A stretch of 64,000 nt of DNA from CAWHOW01 sp963831005 (GCA_963831005.1 CAWHOW010000042.1:124001-188000); one strand, 5' to 3'; positions 36,955 to 46,779 are shown, counted from the stretch's first letter. Notes: generated by a model from the letters alone, not told the origin. Numbers and translations: made by a program.

Positions 36955-38350
36955 CTTTATAATATGTAATATCTTTTTTAAATACAGATGAAAATTCTAA
37001 ATAAGGTTCACAAATAATATAATTTTTCGGTTTATTTGCCATTTTATCTTTTTGTTCTGAAACTAATGATATAAATTCATTTTTCTTATCAAATAAACTT
37101 TTCGTTTCTGGAGTTGATTTTCCAGTAGGGTTTTGCCTTATAATTTGCCCAATCGGATTCTGTTCATCAGAAAATTCTTTAGTTTGATAAGAAGCTGGAT
37201 TTCCATCTATGCTAGGATTAAGAATAGTAATTTTCTTTACATTACCATCTTCATAATATTCTGTTGTATCGCGAGCTAGAGAATTAATCTGATTTAGCTT
37301 AGTTGCTTTCATAATATTACCATTATCATAATATTCTTTTATATCGTAATTTCCATATTGATCAATTGTATTATTTGTTTTTATATTACCATTATCATAA
37401 AATTCTTTTGTATCAACAGTGCCATATTTATTTGGAGTAGTAATACTTATTATTTTACCACTATAATTACACTTGATACGTTGTTCTATATTACCACCTG
37501 TATGACCTCGATCTATTTCAATAAATTTACCATCATAAGAATATTGTAACTGAACACTACCTGAATCAATATGATCAATTAATCTATTAGGATTTTTATC
37601 AATATATGTTGTAGTTATGCCATTCATGCAAATTTTATCTAAATAACCATCCATTCGATAATTAACTCTAATATTATTACCCAGACTATCATAATCAATT
37701 TCTTCTATTTTACCATAACTAGGAGAATTAACATCGGTAATTCCGTCTCCTTTACCTCTATCAGGTCCGTAATATATATATTTCTTTCCGTTTTTTATTT
37801 CAATGGCTGGTTTACCATTTACCAGATAATCTTTGTATGTGCTATCTATTTGCACGCCATCTTTATTTGTCCATACCGCTGATATTTGTCCATTTTGAAA
37901 CCATCTATAACATGTACCATTTAATATAATATTAGCAGCCTTTTTGCCATCAGAATAATACCCATTTGAAGATATTACTTTGTCCATATTATAAATAGTA
38001 ACGTTACATAAAAAATGTATCGAACCATCATCACACCATTCCTTATATTCGCCATTCATTTTGTCATTAGAATAATTTATCGTTGTTTGAACCTCATTAT
38101 TATTATTTTTTAATGTTGTCCACAAACCGGTTTTCTTACCCATATAATAAGTTCCTGTTTGCCAAACGCCTCCATTATTTGGTCTGATAGCTTTATAGTA
38201 GCCATTCTTAACACCTGTCGTATTATCAATTTGGTATTCAATCATAGGATATAACTGAAATCCGTTTTCATCCCAATATTCTGTTTTAACTTTTTGTGCA
38301 AAAGCATTAATTGATAATGCTACCATTAATAATGTAAATATTTTTTTCAT
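36955..38350 (-). pseudogene. MORN/YwqK-type exported protein, interrupted by the IS
   Basis: The surviving 5' part encodes about 465 residues. A signal peptide (MKKIFTLLMVALSINAFAQ) is followed by many MORN/YwqK-like repeats such as NGYYKAIRPNNGGVWQTGTY and KEFYDNGNIKTNNTI. The apparent stop at 36941 lies inside the IS terminal repeat, which adds only AIVR. The intact gene would be about 540 residues, joining the piece at 35368-35597. It resembles the gene at 28408-29253 in type but is longer. A truncated, exported product could still be made. Confidence 0.82.
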
Positions 38351-38371
38351 GGTTTGTAATTTTTAGTTAAT

Positions 38372-38770
38372 TTATAATTTTATTTTCCTTGCTACACCAT
38401 AAATAATGCAATACCCATCGCCAGTTGCGGAATCGGCATTGGTAACTATGGTTACTTTTTTGTTTTCAACTATAGCAAGGTCGGAACTGCCTGTGGAAAG
38501 AAATTTACTGAAAGAATCGGCATAGGAATTCAATATAACTCCCGATACCATTTGTTCTATAGCGGCAGTATCGGTTATAATATAAAGATTAGTGCTTGCA
38601 AATGGCGTACTTCCGGCAAAAAACCGCAGTTCAGCCATTGCCACGCTCCATGCATAGCCTTTGCTGGGGGCTGCAAGTTGGGGAATATCAATTGCAATGT
38701 TATTGGCGGTTTTTAGCTGCGCTGCGGAAAGGGTTATTTTAAATTCCGTGAAAGAAGTTTTTGTTGCCAT
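38372..38770 (-). CDS. Small orphan protein next to an array-associated gene
   Basis: A 132-residue protein beginning MATKTSFTEFKITLSAAQLK. It is rich in Ala, Ser, Thr and Val with alternating beta-like strands (KKVTIVTNADSATGDGYCII) and has no signal peptide. The start at 38770 is preferred to an upstream in-frame ATG. It follows the 38867-39604 gene on the same strand and is probably in one operon with it. No family recognised; the style recalls structural or bacteriocin-particle proteins, without proof. Confidence 0.6.
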   Translation of the reverse strand: MATKTSFTEFKITLSAAQLKTANNIAIDIPQLAAPSKGYAWSVAMAELRFFAGSTPFASTNLYIITDTAAIEQMVSGVILNSYADSFSKFLSTGSSDLAIVENKKVTIVTNADSATGDGYCIIYGVARKIKL

Positions 38771-38804
38771 GTTATAAAATTGTTTTTTATTACATTTAAA
38801 AATA

Positions 38805-38862
38805 ACAAGTCCCAAGTGAAATATTCTTGGGACTTGAGGCTTGGAGCTTGGAACTTATATTT
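38805..38862. repeat. CTTGGGACTT hairpin between two leftward genes
   Basis: CAAGTCCCAAG pairs perfectly with CTTGGGACTTG around a 9-nt loop. It belongs to the family at 4845-4910 and 48893-48957, and lies just after the 38867-39604 stop. Confidence 0.7.
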
Positions 38863-38866
38863 ATTT

Positions 38867-39604
38867 TTACGAAATCACCACTCTCAATACATTGGTATAA
38901 TTGCCAAGCACGCCTTTGGTACTTTTGGTGCGCATAACATAAATGGCTGCCATACCTTCCTGCGAAAGCGTAAAATGAGATGTAAACACTCCCCTTTTCA
39001 TATCGCCTATATATTTGTAGGTAGTAGTTTCAGGGTCGGGCAGGGTGGTTATGTTGGCTGCCTGCACCAGCATAAACAACATAACTTCCTTAACTCCTTT
39101 TTGTTTCCTTTTGCTTTTAGTGCCGGGGTAATCAACTTCTACTTCAATAACCAAATTACTTTGTTTTTTTACCTTTATAGTAGTGCGCAGTACCCTTGCG
39201 CTCGGGTCAACAGCAGGGGTTAAAACATTATCTTCCACCGTTAAGCGCATGGCTTTTTTCTGCTCGGCTGTTACATGCACATTATTAGCAATGTACCTCC
39301 TGATAAACAGCCTTATGCTGGTATCAGCAGGATTTTTAGGGTCGCCGCTCACGTAGGCATGGCGTGCCTCTACCAGTTCAGTTTCATCACTGTGATAAAA
39401 CTGCTTGCTTCTTACTTTAAGCCATGCTTTCACCCAGCGGGCTTGTTTCACATTACCGGGGCCTGTTAGCAAATTCCACTCGTTGGTGGCATCGCTGTTA
39501 AAGTTCCAGCCTGCTTTATACGTGTTAACCTGTATTACAAAGTTGTCCTGCCAGGCATCAAGCTCTGGGTTCCCCGTAGGGATAAAATCAATTCCTGAAA
39601 CCAT
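38867..39604 (-). CDS. Orphan protein with Fn3-like end, 245 residues
   Basis: Residues 1-125 are helical (FIPTGNPELDAWQDNFVIQV, RLFIRRYIANNVHVTAEQKK). Residues 130-245 are beta-rich and end like an Fn3 domain (MAAIYVMRTKSTKGVLGNYT, then NVLRVVIS). I recall similar short proteins with a PELDAWQxNFV opening in Bacteroidota and related phyla, but no function is established. It has no signal peptide. It is directly downstream, on its own strand, of tandem array E, so the array occupies its promoter region. Confidence 0.65.
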   Translation of the reverse strand: MVSGIDFIPTGNPELDAWQDNFVIQVNTYKAGWNFNSDATNEWNLLTGPGNVKQARWVKAWLKVRSKQFYHSDETELVEARHAYVSGDPKNPADTSIRLFIRRYIANNVHVTAEQKKAMRLTVEDNVLTPAVDPSARVLRTTIKVKKQSNLVIEVEVDYPGTKSKRKQKGVKEVMLFMLVQAANITTLPDPETTTYKYIGDMKRGVFTSHFTLSQEGMAAIYVMRTKSTKGVLGNYTNVLRVVIS

Positions 39605-39690
39605 AATTTCTAATTTTTAATTTATATTAATTGAGTTAGTAATAAATTATTGTTGATTTCTTTCAGTAAGGTATTAGGAAAAATATTTAA

Positions 39691-39932
39691 TGCGCTCCTT
39701 TGTGTTAACTTGGCGTTCCGTGGAAAAACCACGGCGTCCCCTGGCACTGACTTGGCGCTCCGTGAAAAAACCACGGCGTTCCCTGACGTTAACTTGGCGC
39801 TCCGTGAAAAAACCACGGCGTTCCCTGACGTTAACTTGGCGCTCTGTGGAAATATCACGGCGTTCCTACACATTGACTTGGCGCTCCGCGAAAGTTTCCC
39901 GGCGTTCCGTGGAAACACCACGGCGCTACATG
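39691..39932. repeat. Tandem array E: 42-bp units made of 21-bp halves
   Basis: GGCG recurs every 21 nt from 39712 to about 39922. Odd halves read TTGGCGCTCCGTGAAAAAAC and even halves ACGGCGTTCCCTGACGTTAA (20 nt shown). CCGTGG and CCACGG in each unit can form a 6-bp stem around AAAAA. About five and a half 42-bp units are present, diverging toward both ends. The array lies upstream of the leftward 38867-39604 gene. Confidence 0.92.
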
Positions 39933-39998
39933 ATGAAATGAATGAAAACCTTAGTAAAGTGAAACTATATACGGGGAATATATTGGTTAATAAGGAGT

Positions 39999-40047
<49 letters not shown>

Positions 40048-40228
40048 AGCCACGCGGGTTTCGGAGGAGGTGGTATTTAAAAAGGCTGTAAACATTGGTT
40101 TTTGGTGTTTTTTTAATGGCTCCTTATCTTTTTCTATCCATCCCCAAAAAATCCAACTGCGATAAGGAGTTACAAATATACAAATATTTAACAATACGCA
40201 AATTTATTTTTCAATAGGTCCGTAATTT

Positions 40229-40340
40229 TTTTAATATGATGATACTTTTTAGGGCTGAAGCCCTTGTGTTTACTATGATTTCTGTAACCCCAGACTTAAG
40301 TCTGGGGTTACAATAAAACCCCGTTCATTAGGACTTTAGT
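40229..40340. repeat. REP cluster, copy 1
   Basis: Three palindromes in order: AGGGCTGAAGCCCT, CCCCAGACTTAAGTCTGGGG and AGGACTTTAGTCC. Copy 2 at 40690-40797 repeats the order with over 85 percent identity by eye. A third, diverged set is at 43881-43974. Confidence 0.85.
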
Positions 40341-40689
40341 CCCATACTTTTATAACAGGTCGCCCTGATGGGGCTATTCTTTTAATGAAATATTTTTTTC
40401 TATAAACAGTTCGTCCCTCTGGGACTGATTAGTACAAACTCCGTAGGAGTGAAGCTGTTTATAGAATCAATTAAAAATATGGCATTATCCCGATTTATCG
40501 GGAGTCCAGAATTAGTCGGACAACAATAAAAAATATTTTATTCCCTTTACCTAAGAAACTGTTTAAATTTGATTAAAACAGTTTACATGAGTTTGATTTT
40601 CTTCATTTGCCCCTACCCTGAAGGGTGTGAAGAAAATCAATTCGCACCCTTTAGGGTTTGGGGCGAACAAATTGATTTTCCATATAAAT

Positions 40690-40797
40690 ATGATGATACT
40701 TTTCAGGGCTGAAGCCCTTGTATTTACTATGATTTCATTAAGCCCAGACTTAAGTCTGGGGTTACAATAAAACCCCGTTCATTAGGACTTTAGTCCT
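40690..40797. repeat. REP cluster, copy 2
   Basis: Same three palindromes as 40229-40340, in the same order and orientation, ending AGGACTTTAGTCCT 60 bp before xerD. Confidence 0.85.
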
Positions 40798-40837
40798 GAA
40801 ATAATAAAAAATTAAATAAGCTCTAAGTTTTTTCAAC

Positions 40838-40845
40838 TACTTTTG
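40838..40845 (+). promoter_or_regulatory. -7 promoter box of xerD
   Basis: TACTTTTG matches the consensus exactly. Transcription would start near 40852, only about 7 nt before the ATG, so the mRNA may be almost leaderless. Confidence 0.5.
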
Positions 40846-40858
40846 AATCACAAACGCT

Positions 40859-41794
40859 ATGCTCTGGCAATCGTATATAAAAGGTTTTAAAGCTTTTCTG
40901 CAACTGGAAAAGTCGCTTTCACATAATTCGGTGGAAGCATACCTGCATGATGTGGAGAAACTAACCCAATATCTTGAATATATTCAATTGCAAGCTGCTC
41001 CCGATAAAATTGACATCCATCAGCTACAGGATTTTGTTAAATGGGTAAATGAGTTGGGAATGAGCGCCCGTACGCAGGCAAGGGTTATTTCGGGAATCAA
41101 AGCTTTCTATAAGTATCTTATCATGGAAGATATAATTAAAGTGAACCCTACCGAGCTTCTTGAATCGCCCAAACTTGGGAGAAAACTGCCGGACACCCTT
41201 AGTGTGGAAGAAATTGATCAACTGATTTCAGCCATAGATTTAAGCAAACCCGAAGGACAACGCAATAAAGCTATGCTGGAAACGCTTTATAGTTCAGGTT
41301 TACGCATATCGGAACTCATTAACCTTCGGATTACAAACCTTTTCTTTAAAGAAGGATATATAAAGATAATAGGCAAAGGCGATAAAGAACGTATAGTTCC
41401 TATTGGCAGGATAGCAATTAAATATATTAAGATATACGCTGAGGATGTAAGGGTTCATGTAAAGATAAAAAAAGGCAGCGAAGATATTTTATTCCTGAAT
41501 CGCAGGGGGAGCAAGCTTACGCGCAATATGATGTTCATGATAATTAAAGGGCTTGCATTAAAAATAGGACTAAAAAAGAGTATCAGTCCGCATACTTTCA
41601 GGCATTCTTTTGCCACGCATTTAATTGAAGGTGGCGCTGACCTGCGTGCAGTGCAGGAAATGCTCGGGCATGAATCAATTACAACTACCGAAATTTATTT
41701 GCATATAGACAGGGAATACCTAAGAGATACTATTATGCAGTTTCACCCGAGGGAGATGGATGGCGGTTCTAAACATCACGAAACTCAATCGTAA
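40859..41794 (+). CDS. xerD: Site-specific tyrosine recombinase XerD
   Basis: A 311-residue tyrosine recombinase that resolves chromosome dimers at dif with XerC. The catalytic set is complete: R149 (SSGLRISEL), K173 (IGKGDKERIV), H245 and R248 (SPHTFRHSFATHL), H271 (MLGHESITTT) and the nucleophile Y280 (EIYLHID). The N-terminal SAM-like domain is residues 1-90. The length and LxxPKLGRKLPDTLS linker fit XerD, not phage integrases. No attachment site or phage genes are adjacent. Confidence 0.93.
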   Translation: MLWQSYIKGFKAFLQLEKSLSHNSVEAYLHDVEKLTQYLEYIQLQAAPDKIDIHQLQDFVKWVNELGMSARTQARVISGIKAFYKYLIMEDIIKVNPTELLESPKLGRKLPDTLSVEEIDQLISAIDLSKPEGQRNKAMLETLYSSGLRISELINLRITNLFFKEGYIKIIGKGDKERIVPIGRIAIKYIKIYAEDVRVHVKIKKGSEDILFLNRRGSKLTRNMMFMIIKGLALKIGLKKSISPHTFRHSFATHLIEGGADLRAVQEMLGHESITTTEIYLHIDREYLRDTIMQFHPREMDGGSKHHETQS

Positions 41795-41925
41795 ATAATC
41801 CAACTTATCAATAAATCAAATAAGAATTTCCATGTAATCCCGAAGGGATTTAATCTGAATAACTGCGTATGAAATGCGCAGCAAATAACTTTAGCAAAAT
41901 TTTCAACTCTGACGGAGTTGAACGA
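41795..41925. repeat. REP-like hairpins before the RAYT gene
   Basis: ATCCCGAAGGGAT, GAAATGCGCAGC and AACTCTGACGGAGTT hairpins lie in 41836-41925 downstream of the RAYT gene. This arrangement is typical of REP sequences that a RAYT protein recognises. Confidence 0.6.
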
Positions 41926-42372
41926 TCAAAGCAAGTACTTTTCATCATATTCAATTCCATGTTCATTAAGCAATTCAATAAATTCTTCCATGAAGGTTTT
42001 TGCTTTATGATGTTCTTGCTGGTTCTTCACGTATTCAATCAACCTATCTTTTTCTTTAATTGAATAGGTAAAAGCGCCATAGCCATCCTGCCATCCGTTG
42101 AAATGCCTGAAGATATTATTTTCCTTAATCCATACCGAACTGGCAAGTTTTATATCCTTTACAAGGCTTGATAATGCTATCGAAGGATGAATGTGAGTAA
42201 TTATATGAAGATGATCTTCAACGCCATTAATTCTGTAGAGGTGGCATTTCTTATTCTTCAGTATTCCTGAAATATATTTATATAAATCTTCCCGTTTATC
42301 ATCAGTTAATGTTCTTTCTCGCGACCATGTGGAAAAAACTATCTGATACAATATTTGCGTATATGTGCTCAT
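41926..42372 (-). CDS. REP-associated tyrosine transposase (RAYT, IS200-like)
   Basis: A 148-residue Y1/HUH transposase. The HUH motif is DHLHIITHIHP (about 57-67) and the catalytic Tyr is in RLIEYVKNQQEHH (about 112-124). A QDGYGAFTYS segment is typical of the family. RAYT proteins are single-copy domesticated relatives of IS200 that spread REP palindromes. REP-like hairpins flank it on both sides and are dispersed through the window. Confidence 0.9.
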   Translation of the reverse strand: MSTYTQILYQIVFSTWSRERTLTDDKREDLYKYISGILKNKKCHLYRINGVEDHLHIITHIHPSIALSSLVKDIKLASSVWIKENNIFRHFNGWQDGYGAFTYSIKEKDRLIEYVKNQQEHHKAKTFMEEFIELLNEHGIEYDEKYLL

Positions 42373-42480
42373 AGATCATTATTTATTCAATCCTTTCAGG
42401 ATTGTTGTTTATATTGTTTTAGTCCATGCACTTCGTGCATGGTTATTTATATTAGACCCTTTGGGTCATGTGATTCTTTT
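42373..42480. repeat. REP-like hairpins after the RAYT gene
   Basis: AATCCTTTCAGGATT (42389-42403), CATGCACTTCGTGCATG (42425-42441) and GACCCTTTGGGTC (42455-42467) are three short perfect or near-perfect hairpins upstream of the leftward RAYT gene. Confidence 0.75.
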
Positions 42481-42509
42481 ATTACTCTTCTAAAGAATGT
42501 CAAAATAAA

Positions 42510-43799
42510 TCAGTATAACTCAATCGTAAATATTCCATCTTTATCAATCCGCTTAAGCTTTACTTTACTGATCTTATTAATTAGTCTTTCATCAAATAGA
42601 GTCTTCACTTTAATGTAGTTCTCAGTAAAGCCGAACATCATCCCCTTTTCGTTATCCGATTCAAAAAGAACTGATCTTACTTTCCCTTCATTTTCCAAAT
42701 AAAATGCTATTTTCTTCTTCTCAGAAAGGGCAAGCATTTGCTGGCTCCTTTTTGTTCTTTCAATATTGGGAACAATATCAGTAAGGGTAACAGCATGTGT
42801 CCGCTCCCTTTCAGAGTAGGTGAATACATGCATATACGAAACGGGAGAGTTTACAAGATATTGATAACATTCTTCAAAATCACTATCTGTTTCGCCGGGA
42901 AAGCCTACTATCAGGTCGATGGCGATACAACAATCAGGAATAAGTTCTTTGACCTTTGTAATTCTATCATTGAAAAGCGAAACAGTGTATCTTCTTTTCA
43001 TCGCTTTCAACACTTTGTCAGAGGCCGATTGCAAAGGAATATGGAAATGCGGCAGGAACTTTTTTGAAGATGCAACAAAAGCAATAATATCATTCGTAAG
43101 TAAATCAGGTTCGATGGAAGAGATGCGGATACGTTCTATTCCTTCAATAACATCAAGCTGTTTTAGCAGGTCGATGAATTGTTCATTGTTCTTTCGTCCG
43201 AAATCGCCAACATTCACCCCAGTCAATATAATTTCCTTTACACCGCTTGTAGCAATTTCTTTAGCAATAGTTAATGTACGCTCAATGGTATCGCTTCGGC
43301 TTCTGCCCCTTGCCAAAGGAACAGTACAATAAGAACAAAAATAATCGCAGCCATCCTGTATCTTAAAGAATGATCGCGTCCTGTCACCGCTGGAATAGGA
43401 AGGAATGAACTGTTCATTTAAACTAGTATGCTGACTTTCAGAAACCGAATAATTCTCATCATTAATGATAAGTGGCAATGAGAATTTCTCGGAATTGCCA
43501 AGCACTAAATCGGCGCCTTTTATAGCATGTATCTCACCGGGACTGAGTTCGGAATAGCAACCCACAACAGCAACAATTGAATCGGGATACCTCTTTTTGA
43601 ACTTGGTAATGGCTGCCCTCGATTTCTTTTCAGCTTTGCCCGTAACAGCACAGGTGTTTATTACATAAATATCCGCCTGTTCTTTATAATTAACTACTTC
43701 AAACCTATCAGAAGGGAATTGCCTCGATATCTGCGAAGATTCGGAGAAATTAAGCTTGCACCCAAGCGTGTAAAAGGCAATTCGTTTCTTTTCAGCCAT
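42510..43799 (-). CDS. mtaB: tRNA t6A37 methylthiotransferase MtaB
   Basis: A 429-residue radical-SAM methylthiotransferase that converts t6A37 to ms2t6A37 in ANN-decoding tRNAs. The UPF0004 domain has FYTLGCKLNFSESS and NTCAVTGKAEKKSR, the SAM cluster is CDYFCSYCTVP, and a TRAM-like end closes the protein. The NTCAVTxKAE motif distinguishes MtaB from RimO and MiaB. The start at 43799 (MAEKKRIAFYTLG) is chosen over the longer frame, which has an unrelated 30-residue extension. Confidence 0.92.
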   Translation of the reverse strand: MAEKKRIAFYTLGCKLNFSESSQISRQFPSDRFEVVNYKEQADIYVINTCAVTGKAEKKSRAAITKFKKRYPDSIVAVVGCYSELSPGEIHAIKGADLVLGNSEKFSLPLIINDENYSVSESQHTSLNEQFIPSYSSGDRTRSFFKIQDGCDYFCSYCTVPLARGRSRSDTIERTLTIAKEIATSGVKEIILTGVNVGDFGRKNNEQFIDLLKQLDVIEGIERIRISSIEPDLLTNDIIAFVASSKKFLPHFHIPLQSASDKVLKAMKRRYTVSLFNDRITKVKELIPDCCIAIDLIVGFPGETDSDFEECYQYLVNSPVSYMHVFTYSERERTHAVTLTDIVPNIERTKRSQQMLALSEKKKIAFYLENEGKVRSVLFESDNEKGMMFGFTENYIKVKTLFDERLINKISKVKLKRIDKDGIFTIELY

Positions 43800-43880
43800 A
43801 GCGCTGCAAAGATAGCCATTCGTTTTGAAAAGAAACCCTCGCTTTGAACAAACATTTATAAGCATATAAATTTCATTAAT

Positions 43881-43974
43881 CAGGGCTAAAGCCAAATCAT
43901 GCTAGTCTATTAATAACCCCAGACTTAAGTCTGGGGTTAGATGAATAGTCCAGAAACAAAGGACTTTAGTCCTG
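43881..43974. repeat. REP cluster, copy 3 (diverged)
   Basis: GGGCTAAAGCC, then CCCCAGACTTAAGTCTGGGG, then AGGACTTTAGTCCT, the same three palindromes as at 40229 and 40690 but with a changed spacer. Confidence 0.8.
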
Positions 43975-44007
43975 AATTAATTATTTATTAATAAAGATTG
44001 CCAAGTC

Positions 44008-44037
44008 TTGACAATTAAATAAATATTTATAGTTTTG
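44008..44037 (+). promoter_or_regulatory. Promoter of the carbamate kinase gene
   Basis: TTG (44008-44010) and TAGTTTTG (44030-44037), 19 nt apart, match the Bacteroidota -33/-7 promoter. Transcription would start near 44044. Confidence 0.7.
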
Positions 44038-44069
44038 CTCCCTCTACTAAAAACCCAAATCTATTTAAC

Positions 44070-45015
44070 ATGAAAAAACTAGCAGTTGTGGCCTTCGGAG
44101 GCAATGCATTATTAAGAGGAGATCAGAAAGGTACTATTGACGAACAGGAAAAAAATGTTTCCGACACCTGCATGAGTCTTCTTGAGCTTATTAAAAACGA
44201 TTACAATATTGTTATCACCCATGGCAATGGCCCACAAGTTGGCAATATCTTACTTCAGAATATTGCAGGCTCTAAAGTGTATGGCCTGCCCGAAATGCCT
44301 TTGGATATATGCGGTTCGTTTTCGCAGGGATTCATAGGTTATATGATAGAACAACAACTCAGGAATATACTGGAAGAAAGAGGAATTGAAAAAGATGTAA
44401 TTACTATAGTTACCGAAGTGCTTGTTGACAAGAACGACCCTGCTTTTTCAAAACCTACAAAACCAATAGGCCCATATTACGCAAAAGAAGAAGCCGAAAA
44501 AATGACTGCCGAGAATGGTTCAGTATTTGCCGAAGACCCCAAAGGACGCGGATGGAGAAAAGTGGTGGCTTCGCCTAAACCACAGGTTATTGGCAATAGG
44601 AAATCTATTGAAAAGCTGGCACGCGACGGACAGATAGTTATTTCTGTTGGCGGCGGCGGCATACCCGTGTATTATAAACGCCCTAACTTCCTTGAAGGAA
44701 TTGATGCCGTTATTGATAAAGACCTTGCTTCGGCTTTGCTGGCTGCACAAATCAATGCCGACGAATTTTATATACTTACCGATGTTCCCAAAGTGTGCAT
44801 AAACTTTAACAAGCCCGACGAAAAGAAACTGGATAAACTTACTGTAGCTGATGCAAAAAAGTACATGGAAGAAAAGCAGTTTGCCGAAGGCAGCATGGCT
44901 CCTAAAATAAGGGCAGCCATACAGTTTGTGGAACATAGCGGGAAAACAGGCAATCATTACCGAAGCCGGGCAACTGGGTAACCCTGCCTGCGGAACAAGG
45001 ATAGTGCTTAAATAA
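44070..45015 (+). CDS. arcC: Carbamate kinase (frameshift near the C-terminus)
   Basis: An amino-acid-kinase-fold enzyme that interconverts carbamoyl phosphate plus ADP and ATP plus carbamate. It has AFGGNALLRG, ITHGNGPQVGN and ISVGGGGIPVYYKR with the usual downstream lysine and aspartates (GIDAVIDKDLASALLA). After FVEHSGKT the frame shifts at 44943-44950. Removing one base restores AIITEAGQLGNPACGTRIVL and a stop at 45013-45015, giving 314 residues. Without it the protein ends early at 44981. Nearby pyrBI also use carbamoyl phosphate, though on the other strand. Confidence 0.9.
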
Positions 45016-45088
45016 TTTCGAATCCCTGTTATTTAGGTTTTGAAAAGAGAATTTCAATAGACCTCCTCGGAAAATATGAACGTCATTG

Positions 45089-45225
45089 CGAACCCTTCGT
45101 GCCGTCATTGCGAGCGAAGCGAAGCAATCTTAAATGGGAAAGCACTCAGGATAAACTCCGTGAAGCAATCTTAATCTGAATAAAGGATTGCTTCGGGCAA
45201 AAAGCCCTCGCAATGACGAGTTGAA
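45089..45225. repeat. Dispersed palindrome (CGTCATTGCGA family)
   Basis: Two CGTCATTGCGA copies and GAAGCAATCTT on the left face GGATTGCTTCG and TCGCAATGACG on the right. It is the same family as at 3969-4044 and 16793-16866 and fills the gap between convergent arcC and pyrI. Confidence 0.75.
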
Positions 45226-45258
45226 TGAATTTCCGAAGAACTCTAAAAGAGAATTCTC

Positions 45259-45720
45259 TTATTTGAAATTCATATTCTTCTTATCCGTGATCTTCTCACA
45301 ATAGTGACAGCGTAGCTTCACGTCTGATTTATCAATTACTGTGAATTTGGTATTCACTTTTTCGTGATTGGTAATACAGTTAGGGTTGAAGCATTTTACA
45401 ATGCTTTCAATAGAATCGGGCAGTTTAACCACTTCCTTGCTTGTCACTTTATAATCCTTAATCACAATTAGTGTGGCATTAGGTGCAACAAGAGCGATCT
45501 TATTGATCTCATTCTTTTTAAAAAACTTGTTACCTACCTTAACAATTCCTTTTTTGCCATACTTCTTGCTTTCCAGATTGGTTCCGAAAAGAACCATATC
45601 GTTTGAATCTTCAAGATGTAATATTTTGATTACCTGGAAAACACTTTTTGGGGGAATATGGTCTATAACCGTACCGTTTTCGATAGCGGTTACTTTAAAT
45701 TCTTTTAGATCTGATGTCAT
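45259..45720 (-). CDS. pyrI: Aspartate carbamoyltransferase regulatory chain
   Basis: A 153-residue PyrI, the allosteric subunit that binds CTP and ATP and holds the catalytic trimers through zinc. The N-terminal nucleotide-binding domain starts KEFKVTAIENGTVIDHIPP. The zinc domain has CFNPNCITNHE and CHYCEKI, all four cysteines present. The start overlaps the pyrB stop by 4 nt. Confidence 0.95.
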   Translation of the reverse strand: MTSDLKEFKVTAIENGTVIDHIPPKSVFQVIKILHLEDSNDMVLFGTNLESKKYGKKGIVKVGNKFFKKNEINKIALVAPNATLIVIKDYKVTSKEVVKLPDSIESIVKCFNPNCITNHEKVNTKFTVIDKSDVKLRCHYCEKITDKKNMNFK

Positions 45721-46623
45721 TTTAATCCGAGTATTGAAGTTAATAATGCTTGTCTTACATACACGCCGTTTAGCGCCTGCTGGAAATAATATGCACGCTT
45801 GTTGTCGTCCACATCCTCATCAATTTCATTCACTCTGGGCAATGGGTGCATAATTTTAAGGTTGTTCTTTGTTTTCTGCAGCATATCGTTCCTTAGCACA
45901 TAGGAATTCTTTATCTTTTCATATTCCATAGGATCGGAGAACGTTCTTCTGTATCCTTGTCATGTAAAGTATATCCACTTTAGGAATCACTTCATCCAAT
46001 TCAGTGTACTGGAAATATTCAAGGTTCTTTTCCTTTATATGCATCTTCACTGAGCTTGGAAGCTTCAGTTCTGTCGGGGATACAAGATGGAATGTACTAT
46101 TGAACTGGCATAATGCCTGAACAAGGGAATGTACTGTCCGGCCATATTTCAAATCGCCTACAAAAGCAACATTCAAGCCATCAAGCTTGCCCTGTGTCTT
46201 TCTTATAGAATATAAATCTAAAAGACATTGGGTTGGGTGTTGGTTTGCTCCATCACCAGCATTGATGATAGGAACTTTGGATACTTCGCTTGCAAATCGT
46301 GCAGATCCTTCTTTCGGATGTCGCATTACAATTACATCCGAATAATTCGCAACAGTCATAATAGTGTCGCGAAGTGATTCACCTTTCTGCACACTTGTAC
46401 TTGATGTATCGGAGAACCCGATAATCTTTCCGCCAAGATATGAAGCAGCGCTTTCAAAACTCAGGCGGGTACGGGTGGATGGTTCGAAGAACAAGGTTGC
46501 AACAACATAATTCTCCAATAAGCGTTGCCGCGGATTCTTTTCAAAATCTTCGGCAAGGTCGAGCACATGGATCTGCTGCTCCTTGGTGTAGTCATTAATA
46601 GATATCAGGCTTTTGTTTTTCAT
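45717..46623 (-). CDS. pyrB: Aspartate carbamoyltransferase catalytic chain (frameshift in sequence)
   Basis: The second enzyme of pyrimidine synthesis, joining carbamoyl phosphate to aspartate. The carbamoyl-phosphate loop FFEPSTRTRLSFE, the K-bearing QKGESLRDTI loop, DGANQHPTQ and HPLPRVNEI are all present. Near 45939-45949 two bases are missing relative to the expected RIQKERFSDPMEYEK, from AAA and TTT runs. Restoring them gives 302 residues, an exact fit, so this looks like sequencing error. It is followed by pyrI with a 4-nt overlap. Confidence 0.93.
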
Positions 46624-46748
46624 ATATTTTATTTTGGTTACAATTATTTTCAAAATTGATCCCGACACCCACCGCTCAAATTTCCCCAGTCGGGATAAGA
46701 TAATGTAACGTTCACTTTCCTTCGTCAGTTCACTAACATTATCATAAA

Positions 46749-46771
46749 AAAAGGCGACTAACGTCGCCTTT
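46749..46771 (-). terminator. Terminator after the GTPase gene
   Basis: AAAGGCGA pairs with TCGCCTTT around CTAACG, with an A/T run on the downstream side for leftward transcription. Confidence 0.8.
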
Positions 46772-46779
46772 GATTTTAA

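Noticed and set aside
40859..42372. xerD plus neighbouring transposase as an integrated mobile element
   Set aside because: XerD has housekeeping features, the RAYT is a REP-associated type, and no attachment-site duplication or phage genes were found.
45939..45949. Programmed frameshift in pyrB
   Set aside because: Two bases are missing from AAA and TTT runs, and there is no slippery heptamer or need for two products. Similar indels elsewhere in the window favour sequencing error.
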